A stretch of 64,000 nt of DNA from Clostridia bacterium (lineage in GTDB: Bacteria; Bacillota_A; Clostridia; Oscillospirales; CAG-272). The notes under the pieces were generated by a model. It had not been told where the DNA came from and did not search any database. It was given only the letters and a program-made list of their open reading frames with translations. Location of the stretch: the NCBI GenBank assembly GCA_017632155.1, contig JAGBRZ010000151.1, positions 1 to 64,000 on the forward strand, in the 5' to 3' direction. The translations under genes and the position numbers were made by a program. This document shows, piece by piece, positions 31,695-40,649 of this stretch. Numbering within the stretch: the stretch's first letter is position 1; the number at the start of each line of letters is the position of its first letter.

Positions 31695-32786
31695 TTAGGA
31701 AGCGGTTACAGTGACAGGCACGGAAGCCGTCTTCGTAGGATCGTCCGTGAGAACAACGGAGATGCTGGTGCTTCCGACTCCGGCGGCAGAAACAAGACCA
31801 GTTGCCGACACGGTAGCGTAGCTGGTGTTACCGCTGGTGTAGCTCATCAGGCTGTAGTCAGGAACTACCAGGCTGCCGTCTTCCATGAAGAAACGGACAG
31901 GAATCTGAGCGGTAGTGCCCTGAACCATGTTCAGACCGCCGCCGATAACAGCGAGGGCAGCAACGCTCTGAAGGGCAGAGCCATTGGGAACGTACACCCA
32001 GTACGCAAGCTCAGACAGACCGCAGTCGGTGCAGACAGTGACATCCGCATCGGGGTCATAGGACAGAGCAGTACCGGACAGGACCGAAGTCACATTGCCG
32101 CTCTGAGAACCATCGGTGTCCGCCTTGGCGCTGAACTGCATCCTGGGAACGATGCAATAGAGCCAACCGACCAAAGAGGACTGAGAAGCAGAAGCGGTGT
32201 TCTCGGTGCTGTACACGGCAATCTGGATGGTGACATGCTTCACGGCAGGAGCAAACACGCTGTAGGCGGTCAGCTGCTGTGCGGAAGCGTTGGTTACCCA
32301 ATAGTACACACGGTATGTAGTACCGGGGTTAGCGGTGAAACCGACCACATCGCCGTTCTCATCAATCTCGTATGCGGTGGAAGCATCGGAAGTACCATCG
32401 TTCACATAGCAGATGACCTTGCTAAAGCCCTGGGGGGCAACAGGATCGGTATCGCTCGTAACAGTGAGGGTGGTGGTGGTAGCTTCGATAACCTCGCACA
32501 CGGGAGCAGCGGCATTATAAGTCACGCTGGAACCAAGCTGCAAAGCTCTCGTCTTCATCGAGAAGTCCGCAGCGGTCAGCTCCAGATTGATGGCGCTATC
32601 CGTAGGGAGCTGGATAGCGATTGCGTTGCCAAGGCCAGCACGAATCTCGTTCATGCTTACGCTCGTAGTGAGCTGAGAGGTCTGAACCTTATTGCTCTGA
32701 TAATCAATGTTGCCAGTTGCAGGATCAGACACAACTACATTACAAGTACCCTTGGCGAACAGATACTTATTATTGAGCTGAATCAT
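31695..32786 (-). CDS. major tail (tube) protein with C-terminal Ig-like (BIG2) domain
   Basis: 363 residues. The N-terminal two thirds are beta-rich and Thr/Ser/Ala-rich as in major tail proteins. Residues about 275-360 form a BIG2 Ig-like domain (VVPDYSLMSYTSGNTSYATVSATGLVSAAGVGSTSISVVLTDD region). Position before the gp10-like and tape-measure genes and the strong hairpins after its stop support a highly expressed tail-tube gene. Confidence 0.75.
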   Translation of the reverse strand: MIQLNNKYLFAKGTCNVVVSDPATGNIDYQSNKVQTSQLTTSVSMNEIRAGLGNAIAIQLPTDSAINLELTAADFSMKTRALQLGSSVTYNAAAPVCEVIEATTTTLTVTSDTDPVAPQGFSKVICYVNDGTSDASTAYEIDENGDVVGFTANPGTTYRVYYWVTNASAQQLTAYSVFAPAVKHVTIQIAVYSTENTASASQSSLVGWLYCIVPRMQFSAKADTDGSQSGNVTSVLSGTALSYDPDADVTVCTDCGLSELAYWVYVPNGSALQSVAALAVIGGGLNMVQGTTAQIPVRFFMEDGSLVVPDYSLMSYTSGNTSYATVSATGLVSAAGVGSTSISVVLTDDPTKTASVPVTVTAS

Positions 32787-32796
32787 GCTTTACTCC

Positions 32797-33633
32797 TTAA
32801 TGTAAGGGATTATTGATTGGGGTTTGTTCTTCCTGAGTGAATGATGTGTGATGTGCGGCAGACAATGCGTCCATCGATATGAGTCCGGCAAATTCATCCT
32901 TCGCTTTGTCGAACATCCATGTGGGATGCGGATTCCCCTTCGGGAATTTCGCTCCCTGTGTTTCGGCAATCGAAGCGAGAAAGTAACCGAATTTTCTGTT
33001 GATAGCCCTTACCTCGTCATCAAACTCTTTGATGGGCCATTCCAACAGCTCCGCTCTTCGGACCTTGAGTTCACCCGCAACGCTCGTGAGCATGTCACCA
33101 AAGGTAGCATTCAGACGGTAATCCGCTCTTGCGTTTGCGATGTCCTCGGCGGCTTCTATAAGGTCTGGGTTGTCTGCTTCATCAGGCAGTTCCGCCCCAT
33201 TCTGATCGGCAATGAGCTTTCTGACCTGGGCGAACTCAAAAGCGCCAATGTCAAACCGCTCTCCGTTTTTGATAATGCGTATAGAGGTCAGTGTCCTCGG
33301 ATCATCAGGGTTGCCTATCGGCTGTATCATGTCCTTATCGGATAACCGCAAGGATAAGAACAATAAACCGCCCAACAGGGACCATGTGTTCACTCGGACA
33401 TCGCCTTTCTCCATAGCGTCAAATTGGAGAGACCATACGCACTGTAAATAAGTCATGCAAGCGTAAACCACAGGGAGTGTTCCTTGACGCATAGTAAGAA
33501 CAGGTTTAACTGCTTGCCATTTTTCGTAGTCCACAACCTTCAATGGGTAGTAGACCAAGCCATTCAATTCTATTGGCTCGTATCTTAGAATGGCCAACTC
33601 TCTATCTGAAAAGGGGTGTATAGCGTTACTCAT
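32797..33633 (-). CDS. tail assembly protein, possible chaperone
   Basis: 278 residues, helical. Contains YYPLKVVDYEKWQAVKPVLTMR, a two-Leu stretch (TWSLLGGLLFLSLRL) and a long C-terminal helical part. Placed directly upstream of the tail tube gene. From memory resembles Firmicutes tail assembly proteins that bind the tape measure, but no -1 frameshift site was recognised at its end. Low-confidence function. Confidence 0.55.
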   Translation of the reverse strand: MSNAIHPFSDRELAILRYEPIELNGLVYYPLKVVDYEKWQAVKPVLTMRQGTLPVVYACMTYLQCVWSLQFDAMEKGDVRVNTWSLLGGLLFLSLRLSDKDMIQPIGNPDDPRTLTSIRIIKNGERFDIGAFEFAQVRKLIADQNGAELPDEADNPDLIEAAEDIANARADYRLNATFGDMLTSVAGELKVRRAELLEWPIKEFDDEVRAINRKFGYFLASIAETQGAKFPKGNPHPTWMFDKAKDEFAGLISMDALSAAHHTSFTQEEQTPINNPLH

Positions 33634-33652
33634 TTTTAACCCCGTATTTTAA

Positions 33653-34333
33653 TCAGATGATTACATCTGTGTTGGGAGTGTTTTCTCGTTTATCACCCAT
33701 GATGGTGAGTCCTAATGTCAGCTGATATCCTACGTTATGCAGGTCATCGGTGATGTAGCGGATGGCGCACTCTGCGTTCTTCCTTCTGTTGAAGTAGAAT
33801 GTGCCGACTCCTTTGATGTTTACGCCGGAAAGGGACTCGACTATCGCCTGTGTGATTGCCCATGACCTTGACATCGCCGAATCCTTCGTGTTCGTGTCAT
33901 AGGATGTGTTGCACAGGACTCGGAAGCAGATGCCGATGTCGGATGTGAAATCGTTGGTAGCATCCACGAATCCCATGAACGCATACAGCCTCGTCTGCGC
34001 CGTCTCCTGCGCTTCCGTAATGGCAATCTGAGGGAATATCCTGTACCCCTTTTCTGTCGGTGGGTTATCAGGATTCTCAGGATCAAAAAACAGGGAGAGT
34101 TTCTCCTTGGTTGTCGGGACATTCTGATCGAGCGGTCGGGAGCAATCGTGGAACAGGTACTTCGCTATCCGAACCCTTGGACACTTGTTGCTCTCAAATG
34201 GCACATGATCCGCAGTGGGCATGTCTAACAGGTAGTACAGGATTTTCCGCAGGACTTCTTCTGATTCGGGAAGGGTAACGTAGCCAACGAGCCTGTTGTA
34301 CGGCTCGTACCAGTTCTCAAACGCCACGGTCAT
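33653..34333 (-). CDS. head-tail connector or tail terminator-like protein
   Basis: 226 residues with a strand-rich centre (GYRIFPQIAITEAQETAQTRLYAFMGF, DIGICFRVLCNTSYD) and a final beta hairpin (YQLTLGLTIMGDK). In many siphoviruses a protein of this position, upstream of the tail tube, closes the tail. Four-base overlap with the next upstream gene. Assigned by position. Confidence 0.55.
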   Translation of the reverse strand: MTVAFENWYEPYNRLVGYVTLPESEEVLRKILYYLLDMPTADHVPFESNKCPRVRIAKYLFHDCSRPLDQNVPTTKEKLSLFFDPENPDNPPTEKGYRIFPQIAITEAQETAQTRLYAFMGFVDATNDFTSDIGICFRVLCNTSYDTNTKDSAMSRSWAITQAIVESLSGVNIKGVGTFYFNRRKNAECAIRYITDDLHNVGYQLTLGLTIMGDKRENTPNTDVII

Positions 34334-34902
34334 TCCTCCTTCTGTTCAATCTGCTCCTGCAAATCCTTTATCTCGTCCAAGCTCTTCTTCAGTTCTTCGG
34401 GCGAGAATGTGTTGATAAGGTCCTTCAGCAGCCATGCGAACCTGCCAACGATATCGTTCTTTATCTGTAGTTCCTGCTCGATCTCGATGCTGACCATACG
34501 GCAGAATGCGTGATAATCATTCAGCATCTCGTAGCATTTGTCGGCTACCGCCTTATTCCGCTTCAGCCTGTCGAGCTGCGTTTCGAAGTCGCTCCACTTG
34601 TCTGCTTCGTCAGCTGCCATGAGGTACGGTATGATCTTGTCATCCGTGTCATGGACTGGTTCGAAGTCAGTGTCCATGTACTCCTTCACGAACACGCCGA
34701 TCTTGAACTGTGTCTCTCTGAGCGTGTTCCGCTGCGCCATGTCGGGCAGTGCTACGGAGTCTTGGCCGTTCTCCTTGATGGTTATCTGCCGCTTGTCGAT
34801 GCAGAACTCAGCAATGTATTTTGCGAGTGTGTACTTGAGCGTGACAGGTATCCTGCTGTTCGCATCCTCGATGTTCTTCTCGGTGATTACTACTCTGTCC
34901 AT
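34330..34902 (-). CDS. unknown protein between SSB and tail terminator
   Basis: 190 residues from the ATG after GAGAGGTGGCAT. Helical with a charged C-terminal coiled coil (FSPEELKKSLDEIKDLQEQIEQKEE). It starts only 11 bases after the SSB stop. Structural or DNA-related role cannot be decided. Confidence 0.5.
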   Translation of the reverse strand: MDRVVITEKNIEDANSRIPVTLKYTLAKYIAEFCIDKRQITIKENGQDSVALPDMAQRNTLRETQFKIGVFVKEYMDTDFEPVHDTDDKIIPYLMAADEADKWSDFETQLDRLKRNKAVADKCYEMLNDYHAFCRMVSIEIEQELQIKNDIVGRFAWLLKDLINTFSPEELKKSLDEIKDLQEQIEQKEE

Positions 34903-34912
34903 ATGCCACCTC

Positions 34913-35305
34913 TCAGAACGGGATGTCATCTGACGAGATGTCCGTGAATCCGTTCTCGTCCACAGCAGGTTTATCTGCGGCATCAGACCTTTCCTTCGGA
35001 GAAAGAATCTCCACCTTGGCTGCGTTTACATCGAGGTTTGCCCTCGGCTGTCCGTCCTTTGCCGTGTATGCGGAAGATTGGAGTTCTCCGATCACGCATA
35101 CCTTCCTTCCCTTTACAAGGTATTTGTCGCAATAGTCCGCCATGCCTCTCCATGCCGTTACCCTGAAGTAATCCGTGACCTTCTCTCCGTTCACTTTGTA
35201 GTCCCTGTCGGCGGCTATCGTGAACTGACAGGTCGAAATTCCTTTGGCTGTTACTTTGAGTTCAGGGTCTCTTACCAAGTTTCCGATTACAGTGATTTGA
35301 TTCAT
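34913..35305 (-). CDS. ssb: single-stranded DNA-binding protein (canonical copy) in the late operon
   Basis: 130 residues. Classical SSB: MNQITVIGNLVRDPEL, FTIAADRDY, DYFRVTAWRGMADYCDKYLVKGRKVCVIGEL, and acidic tail ending in DDIPF, the tip that binds host replication and repair proteins. Unusually, it is placed among structural genes, whereas the early, divergent SSB is at 517-909. Good ribosome binding site. Confidence 0.9.
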   Translation of the reverse strand: MNQITVIGNLVRDPELKVTAKGISTCQFTIAADRDYKVNGEKVTDYFRVTAWRGMADYCDKYLVKGRKVCVIGELQSSAYTAKDGQPRANLDVNAAKVEILSPKERSDAADKPAVDENGFTDISSDDIPF

Positions 35306-35351
35306 GTTTTCCCTTTCTTTTACACACTTTTTAAGGGCATGTTTAAATTGA

Positions 35352-35741
35352 TTATCTTATTTTTGGCAATTCTGCGACATCTTCCATGATGTCATCGAGG
35401 AAACCGTTTCCGTGAAGATTTTTGTGATAAATCTCATGCATTGTTTTGATGTTTTGGAAGTCTGCTACGCTTATTTGTCCGGCTTCGATATACTTTGTGG
35501 CAAGCCGTCTGATCCTGTCCTGCATGGTAATTTTTTGCGCTTTCTCTAAACCGTCAAGTTTTGATTCCAAACATCCTATCTTTGCTTCCAGTTCTTCCAA
35601 CTTCGTAAGAATCTTTTGCGTATCGTCCGCTTTCTCTCGCTGCTTCTTCTTCGCATCAATCCTTGCGTTTGCAATTGCGGTCAACGTACCGCTTGATGCT
35701 GCTATTGCGGCTATCAAAACCGATTGACCAAACGGTCCCAT
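35352..35741 (-). CDS. membrane-anchored coiled-coil protein
   Basis: 129 residues. Residues 6-25 are a hydrophobic segment (SVLIAAIAASSGTLTAIANA); about 30-75 form a charged coiled coil (KKQREKADDTQKILTKLEELEAKIG); the rest is helical. It could be a membrane-linked factor, tail spanin-like or a regulator. No family recognised. Confidence 0.5.
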   Translation of the reverse strand: MGPFGQSVLIAAIAASSGTLTAIANARIDAKKKQREKADDTQKILTKLEELEAKIGCLESKLDGLEKAQKITMQDRIRRLATKYIEAGQISVADFQNIKTMHEIYHKNLHGNGFLDDIMEDVAELPKIR

Positions 35742-35744
35742 CTT

Positions 35745-35951
35745 TCATTCCCTCCGCTGTTGTTTTACCAAGCACCCGTTCGCGCTGTCCGTATTTTCGT
35801 AGCATTGCGTAAGAGCGCAAAACCTTTGAAAATTGCACATGTACTTTGATGCTTCTTGCCCGTTGGGAGGAATCTTCCCTTCGGACAGCTTCATGCATGT
35901 CAGGAACTTGTATCTGCTGTCCCTGTGCGCGTACTCGCATTGTTTCGCCAT
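35745..35951 (-). CDS. 68-residue Cys-rich protein
   Basis: Cys at positions 5, 19, 39, 45, 50 and 60 in a small basic/polar protein (KQCEYAHRDSRYKFLTCMK, YMCNFQRFCALTQC). Likely zinc or disulphide stabilised. It ends three bases before the next gene. Function unknown. Confidence 0.5.
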   Translation of the reverse strand: MAKQCEYAHRDSRYKFLTCMKLSEGKIPPNGQEASKYMCNFQRFCALTQCYENTDSANGCLVKQQRRE

Positions 35952-35952
35952 A

Positions 35953-37257
35953 TCAGAATCCTATGAGCATCATGTCCTGCGTTGCATCCATCGAGTTGCA
36001 CATCGCCCAAACCTTAAGCGGCACATCCGAAGGAGCATAGCAGGTTATCGTAAGGGCATTTCCGTTCTGTTCGAACCCGAAGCAATTCATGCTTGCCCCG
36101 GTGAACGCATACGTGATCCCGTCCGCCTGTTTAACGCCATCCACGAAGTATGCCGCCTCCACCGTTACCGAATCGTATGCTGTCAGCTGATTGGGCAAAT
36201 CAGTGATAAATTCCACGTATGCCCCTGTGAGGCTCTGTGAGGCTGTTACGGCGATTTCCGACCTGATGTTGGTATTCTGTCGAAGGAAGCAGGTAATAGT
36301 GGCTGTCCCCTCTCCTACAGCTTCACACACTCCGTTCTCGTCAACCGTGACTACGGCGTTGTCTGAAGACTCCCACAGGTAGTCATACGGATGCTGTGAA
36401 TCTGGCGTTTCTCCGTTTCTCTCTGAGGATGCTGTCAGTGTCTGCGTGGAGCCGATGTTCATCTTCTCCGCACCTGTGATGGTGATGTCCCACTTAAAGT
36501 CCAAACCTCCGGCAACCTCGTTCACCAGGTCATCGTTGGCGTACTGGGCTTCTCCCAAACGGCACTCTGCTCGGATGATGTGGATGCTCTTGTCATCGAG
36601 CGTGTACTCCCTGATGAAGTTCGTCACGCCTGTCAGGAAGTAACCCTGTCCGCCAAGGATAAGGCGCGAGTTGTTGTGCAGGTCCTTAGTGGCCTCATTA
36701 AGCTGTATAATGATATGCTGATACGTGCCTGGTAGGTTGATGTACTCCTTGACATCGTTTGCCGATGCAAGTGCCATACCTTTTTGATATGACATGGGAG
36801 TACGCACCACATTGCCGTAATAATCGTATGTGTTGTACGTGCAGTTGCACCGCTTGACGATTGTGTTTCCTGTGACGGTCCCCACATCGTCAGGGTTCAC
36901 AACGATCCATATGTTATCGTTGAACTTAACGTATGCCCCGATGGGTATCTCGTCTATGTTCGTGTTTTGCAGGACAATCTCCTGCCAATCATCCGTCAGG
37001 TGTTCGCCTGTAGTTGGGTTGATGAGGTCGGATGCCCTGATCTTCACGGGAGTCCATGCGTAGAAGTCATCGTAATCGACTCCCTGTATCTCTCCTTCAA
37101 ACAGGGCGGAAGTCATGGGTATCTTCTGCCTCATGAATTCCTTTGTCTCGTTTCGGAAGAACTGATGCATCAGACCGTCATTCCGTTTGCCGTTTGACGA
37201 GTAGTCAGCGGCAGGAGTCCCGGCTGTTGCCGTCCGAATATTCTGTTGAATGCTCAT
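35953..37257 (-). CDS. head-tail joining protein with BIG2 Ig-like domain
   Basis: 434 residues. Residues about 1-250 are a beta-rich connector-like domain (PVKIRASDLINPTTGEHLTDDWQEIV, GAYVKFNDNIWIVVN, GNTIVKRCNCTYNTYDYYG). About 255-340 are a BIG2 domain (DYLWESSDNAVVTVDENGVCEAVGEGTATITCFLRQ), and the end is a beta domain. Position after the capsid genes suggests a stopper or an outside decoration near the neck. Confidence 0.55.
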   Translation of the reverse strand: MSIQQNIRTATAGTPAADYSSNGKRNDGLMHQFFRNETKEFMRQKIPMTSALFEGEIQGVDYDDFYAWTPVKIRASDLINPTTGEHLTDDWQEIVLQNTNIDEIPIGAYVKFNDNIWIVVNPDDVGTVTGNTIVKRCNCTYNTYDYYGNVVRTPMSYQKGMALASANDVKEYINLPGTYQHIIIQLNEATKDLHNNSRLILGGQGYFLTGVTNFIREYTLDDKSIHIIRAECRLGEAQYANDDLVNEVAGGLDFKWDITITGAEKMNIGSTQTLTASSERNGETPDSQHPYDYLWESSDNAVVTVDENGVCEAVGEGTATITCFLRQNTNIRSEIAVTASQSLTGAYVEFITDLPNQLTAYDSVTVEAAYFVDGVKQADGITYAFTGASMNCFGFEQNGNALTITCYAPSDVPLKVWAMCNSMDATQDMMLIGF

Positions 37258-37289
37258 TATCCTCTCCGCTTACTTGTGTCAAATGCAAT

Positions 37290-37997
37290 TTACGGGTGCA
37301 AACCGGGGGTCTTGTACATGACAACCTTCCGATACTGTGCGTTCTGCTCATACTTCATGAGCCTGTCATTGAGGGCTGTCTCCAAAGCCTTTCTCTTATG
37401 CTCCTGCGCTTCCGTCCATGCGGATTCTGTGGATGCCCTCTTGAAGGTCTTATCCTGAAGGATGGGAGTGCGGTTCAGCCATTCGCCGCTGAATCCTGTC
37501 TCCCATACCATCGCAAGGCACATGCACAGGATTTCCTGAATCTCTGCGTTCAGCTCGTTGACGAACACGCCGTCCGTGTAGAAGTCGAATTGGAACCTCG
37601 TTCCGACAGGATAGTCACCGCTGATGGTGACATCTCCTGTCTCGTCATTGTAGATGCATCCGTAGATTGGTATGTACTCCGCTTCGTTGTACTGGTTCAC
37701 AGACAATACGCCGATATTGCACAGTTCAAACCCTGTCTTCCCCGTCTGAATGGTGATCCCACCTGAAACTGCTTGCTCCGCTTCGTAGTAGAAATCGTCA
37801 AAGGAAGGTGCAGTGTACTCCAGATACTCACGCATCTCAGGCGGACGGTTGAACTTCGTCACAGCGAACTGCATCGCCTGTGATTTCTGACGCAGAAAAA
37901 GGGCGGCATCCTCCCGGTAATCCTGCTCCCAACGAAGGTCATTGATGACCTTGGATGCCAATGCAAGCGTGATAATATCCGAAAATGTGGTAGCCAC
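37290..37997 (-). CDS. head completion / adaptor protein
   Basis: 235 residues, mostly helical at both ends with a beta centre (IPIYGCIYNDETGDVTISGDYPVG). Position one gene after the capsid and coiled-coil genes fits the adaptor that binds the portal. Assigned by position and size. Confidence 0.5.
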   Translation of the reverse strand: MATTFSDIITLALASKVINDLRWEQDYREDAALFLRQKSQAMQFAVTKFNRPPEMREYLEYTAPSFDDFYYEAEQAVSGGITIQTGKTGFELCNIGVLSVNQYNEAEYIPIYGCIYNDETGDVTISGDYPVGTRFQFDFYTDGVFVNELNAEIQEILCMCLAMVWETGFSGEWLNRTPILQDKTFKRASTESAWTEAQEHKRKALETALNDRLMKYEQNAQYRKVVMYKTPGLHP

Positions 37998-38012
37998 CCT
38001 GTTTCCTCCTGA

Positions 38013-38705
38013 TTATTCTTCGGTCTTGTTGATTCCGCGCACGATGTTTGCCAGCAGACCGTCCTTGCGAGGGTCTCCGTCAGGAGCATCGGCGAAGTCT
38101 TTCTTGGATATCTTGTTCAGTTTAACGATGATGTCACGGTTCCCCATCACTCTCGGATCGTTGGAATCGTAACCGTTCTGTAACCTTGCCGCTACGATAG
38201 CTCTCACGGAAGGGCAGAGCTTGCTGAAGATTTCAGGCAGCTCTTCCATGTGGTCAAGCAGATTCCTGAACATCTTCTCATCAAGGTATTCGCCCGGTTT
38301 GTAGTCGAGTCCGTGCATAACACGCTCTTCGTCTGTCAGACCGTCAAGAACGATGAGTTTCCGTTCGTTGAGAAGCATCTGCTGCTGCATGTCTCTGAAT
38401 TCGCCAAGCCAATCGTCCTTCGGTACGTTGATGTATCCGATAGGCCCGGTTATCGTTCCAAACTTTCCGCCGATGCCGAATGTCAGCTTGTTGTCATCCG
38501 AACAGTCATCGATGAACAGCATCTTGACGATGGGCTTCTCCGTGGAAATCTGGACTACGTTCGTCTGAGCCTTGGCGAGTGCTTCCTCTACAGCCTTGGC
38601 TATCATGTCCTTTACTTCGTCTTCAGTGTATGCCTTTTCAGCCTTTACTTCGGACACTTCTGCCTTTACTTCGGCTTCCTTTTTCGCCGTCTTCCTTGTT
38701 GCCAT
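38013..38705 (-). CDS. capsid-cluster protein with charged N-terminus
   Basis: 230 residues. Residues 1-45 are a Lys/Glu/Ala-rich helix (TRKTAKKEAEVKAEVSEVKAEK). The rest is a mixed domain containing VKMLFIDDCSDDNKLTFGIGGKFGTI and a basic end. It follows the major capsid gene and is probably a structural or assembly protein. Confidence 0.5.
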   Translation of the reverse strand: MATRKTAKKEAEVKAEVSEVKAEKAYTEDEVKDMIAKAVEEALAKAQTNVVQISTEKPIVKMLFIDDCSDDNKLTFGIGGKFGTITGPIGYINVPKDDWLGEFRDMQQQMLLNERKLIVLDGLTDEERVMHGLDYKPGEYLDEKMFRNLLDHMEELPEIFSKLCPSVRAIVAARLQNGYDSNDPRVMGNRDIIVKLNKISKKDFADAPDGDPRKDGLLANIVRGINKTEE

Positions 38706-38779
38706 GTCTGCTTAACTCCTTTTGCATGGTTGTGTGGGGGATAGCGGAGTTGCACCGCTCATACTCTTTCCCTCAAGAC

Positions 38780-38810
38780 CCATAGGGGATATGGGATATA
38801 TCCCCTATGG
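38780..38810 (-). terminator. 13-base-pair hairpin after the major capsid gene
   Basis: CCATAGGGGATAT (38780-38792) pairs perfectly with 38798-38810, loop GGGAT. It begins 13 bases after the capsid stop. There is no T-run on the minus strand, so it more likely protects or processes the capsid mRNA, or acts as a partial terminator. Confidence 0.65.
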
Positions 38811-38822
38811 TGATTGTAGGAG

Positions 38823-40031
38823 TTAGGAAATGCTGGACATTACGCCGATCTTGCTGCCGAACACGCCCTTCGCCGCAACGGAGATGGTCATGTTGACATC
38901 GATGGTCATATCAGCGGTCTGGTCGGGGGACATCTCAAGAACGATAGGATCGTCTTCGAAGATGACATACACCGGCGCGAAGCCCTCACCCGCACGAGGC
39001 AGCATGTAGATGGTGTTGGCGGACAGCATCTCGGTGGGAGAAGCGAGGTTCACCTGACCAGCGACATAGGTGTTCTGAAGAGCGGCCAGAGGCACACCCA
39101 TGCAGGTCCCCATGAAGCCCTTGGAGAACCACTCCTGACCAAGACCATAGGTCAGAGCCGCATCCTGGGCAGTACCGGAAGGAAGCACCTTTGCGAGGGC
39201 AGCCCAATCGCCGTAAGCGATGATGCTCTCTTTGGGCAGACCGTTCGCCTGAGACACAGCCTTGGCAAGGCCGATCCAGTTGGCGGTATTGTATCCGGAC
39301 TTCTTCAGGTAGGTGGGAACGAAAGCGGAGTTGGACACGCCCGCCGTCATAGCACCGTTCCACAAAGCAAGAATCTTGTTGTTGGAACCGCCAGCGAGAG
39401 CGAGGTAGTAACGGCCGATGTCCGCACCACCCTGTTCGTTACCGACCAGCTGATACCACTTGATCTTGGCGGCAGCGGACCGGGGCTTGGGGTTGATCGT
39501 GATGCTCTTGCTGTACAGGCTGTTCTTGGGAACGCTGCGAGAAGCACCCCAGGAGCTGTCCTGGAACAGGAAGATGTCATTGGACAGAACATTGACCTCG
39601 TAAGTCTGACCGATGCCGACCTTATCCACAAATGCCAGAGCGCCAAGGGCGTTGGAGGTGGTGTAGGGAAGCATGGGCGCAACGACATCAGAGGTGATGC
39701 CCTGTAAGCAGCGCAGGAAGTTGGGGTCATTGGCCCACTTTCTACCGCCCTTCAGGAATTCGATGTAGGTCTCAGGACCTTCCTCGCCACGGGCAGCGGC
39801 AGCAATCTTAGCGCAGAAGAGCATCGTGCGCTGAGTCAGCTTTTCGTTGGTCTCGCGATACTCTGCATCGTTCAACCGGGTTTCGAACTTCTCGCCGCGA
39901 ACTTCGGCAGCCTTGCGACCATGAGCCTCAGAGAGGATCAGGCGGCCACCAGCAACGAGGTCCTTGCGCTCGTCATTGGAGTTACCCACGAACAGGGCGG
40001 CAGGAGCATTGTTGAGTTTCAGACCTTCCAT
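38823..40031 (-). CDS. major capsid protein, HK97-fold type
   Basis: 402 residues. N-terminal helical arm (RGEKFETRLNDAEYRETNEKL), a central region with beta strands, and a C-terminal beta domain ending VMSSIS. Placed after a protease/scaffold gene and a decoration-like gene, as in HK97-type heads, and followed by a strong hairpin. Family assignment is by order and size; no direct signature was matched. Confidence 0.75.
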   Translation of the reverse strand: MEGLKLNNAPAALFVGNSNDERKDLVAGGRLILSEAHGRKAAEVRGEKFETRLNDAEYRETNEKLTQRTMLFCAKIAAAARGEEGPETYIEFLKGGRKWANDPNFLRCLQGITSDVVAPMLPYTTSNALGALAFVDKVGIGQTYEVNVLSNDIFLFQDSSWGASRSVPKNSLYSKSITINPKPRSAAAKIKWYQLVGNEQGGADIGRYYLALAGGSNNKILALWNGAMTAGVSNSAFVPTYLKKSGYNTANWIGLAKAVSQANGLPKESIIAYGDWAALAKVLPSGTAQDAALTYGLGQEWFSKGFMGTCMGVPLAALQNTYVAGQVNLASPTEMLSANTIYMLPRAGEGFAPVYVIFEDDPIVLEMSPDQTADMTIDVNMTISVAAKGVFGSKIGVMSSIS

Positions 40032-40043
40032 GTTGTACCTCCC

Positions 40044-40634
40044 TTACGCCTCGACCACGGTGTCACGGCAAGCCATCACATCGTAGTAGGTCATAGAAGC
40101 ATACGCACCTTCGGTGGCAGTGCCGGAACCAATCAGTTTGAAGTAGGGCTTGCCAGCCTTTGCAGGAGCGGAAGCCGCAGGAACCAACAGTCCGTCTGCA
40201 ATCGTGAAGAAGGTGTTGGTGCTGATGGCGGTGGAAAGGTTGCCGGAACCGAAGCGGTAGATGCTCTGGTTGTCAAAGTTGATCTTGGTGAAGGTATCAA
40301 ACTCCCCGGAGGGGATGCCAAGACCAAGAGTCTCAGCGCCGATCTTGTATACGTTGCCACGATTACTCACGCCAGCTTCGACCTGGAAGGGGTTGCAAGC
40401 GTAGATGCCATCGTAATCCGTTGCGGCGGCAGCGTTGAAGATGTAGGCGTTGTCATTATAGAGGCCGGTATATCCATCGTTGCCCAGGCGGGTAGATGCA
40501 CGGACGCAGAGGAAACCAGCGGAGCAGTCAGCGTCAGCGGCGCTGTACTGATATTTGCCCGTCACATTTGCAAGCTCATCAAAAACCGCATTGGTGACTC
40601 GGGCTTCAAACATGCTATTCGCAGTAAAAGCCAT
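40044..40634 (-). CDS. head decoration-like protein
   Basis: 196 residues, Ala/Gly/Thr-rich and beta-like (FLCVRASTRLGNDGYTGLYND, FGSGNLSTAISTNTFFTIADG). Lies between protease/scaffold and capsid, the usual place for a decoration protein that binds the outside of the shell. Confidence 0.6.
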   Translation of the reverse strand: MAFTANSMFEARVTNAVFDELANVTGKYQYSAADADCSAGFLCVRASTRLGNDGYTGLYNDNAYIFNAAAATDYDGIYACNPFQVEAGVSNRGNVYKIGAETLGLGIPSGEFDTFTKINFDNQSIYRFGSGNLSTAISTNTFFTIADGLLVPAASAPAKAGKPYFKLIGSGTATEGAYASMTYYDVMACRDTVVEA

Positions 40635-40649
40635 GTGCTTTCTCCTTAC

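Noticed and set aside
31644..32816. 390-codon plus-strand ORF
   Set aside because: Antisense of the tail-tube gene, whose regular third-position composition leaves the opposite frame open; no binding site.
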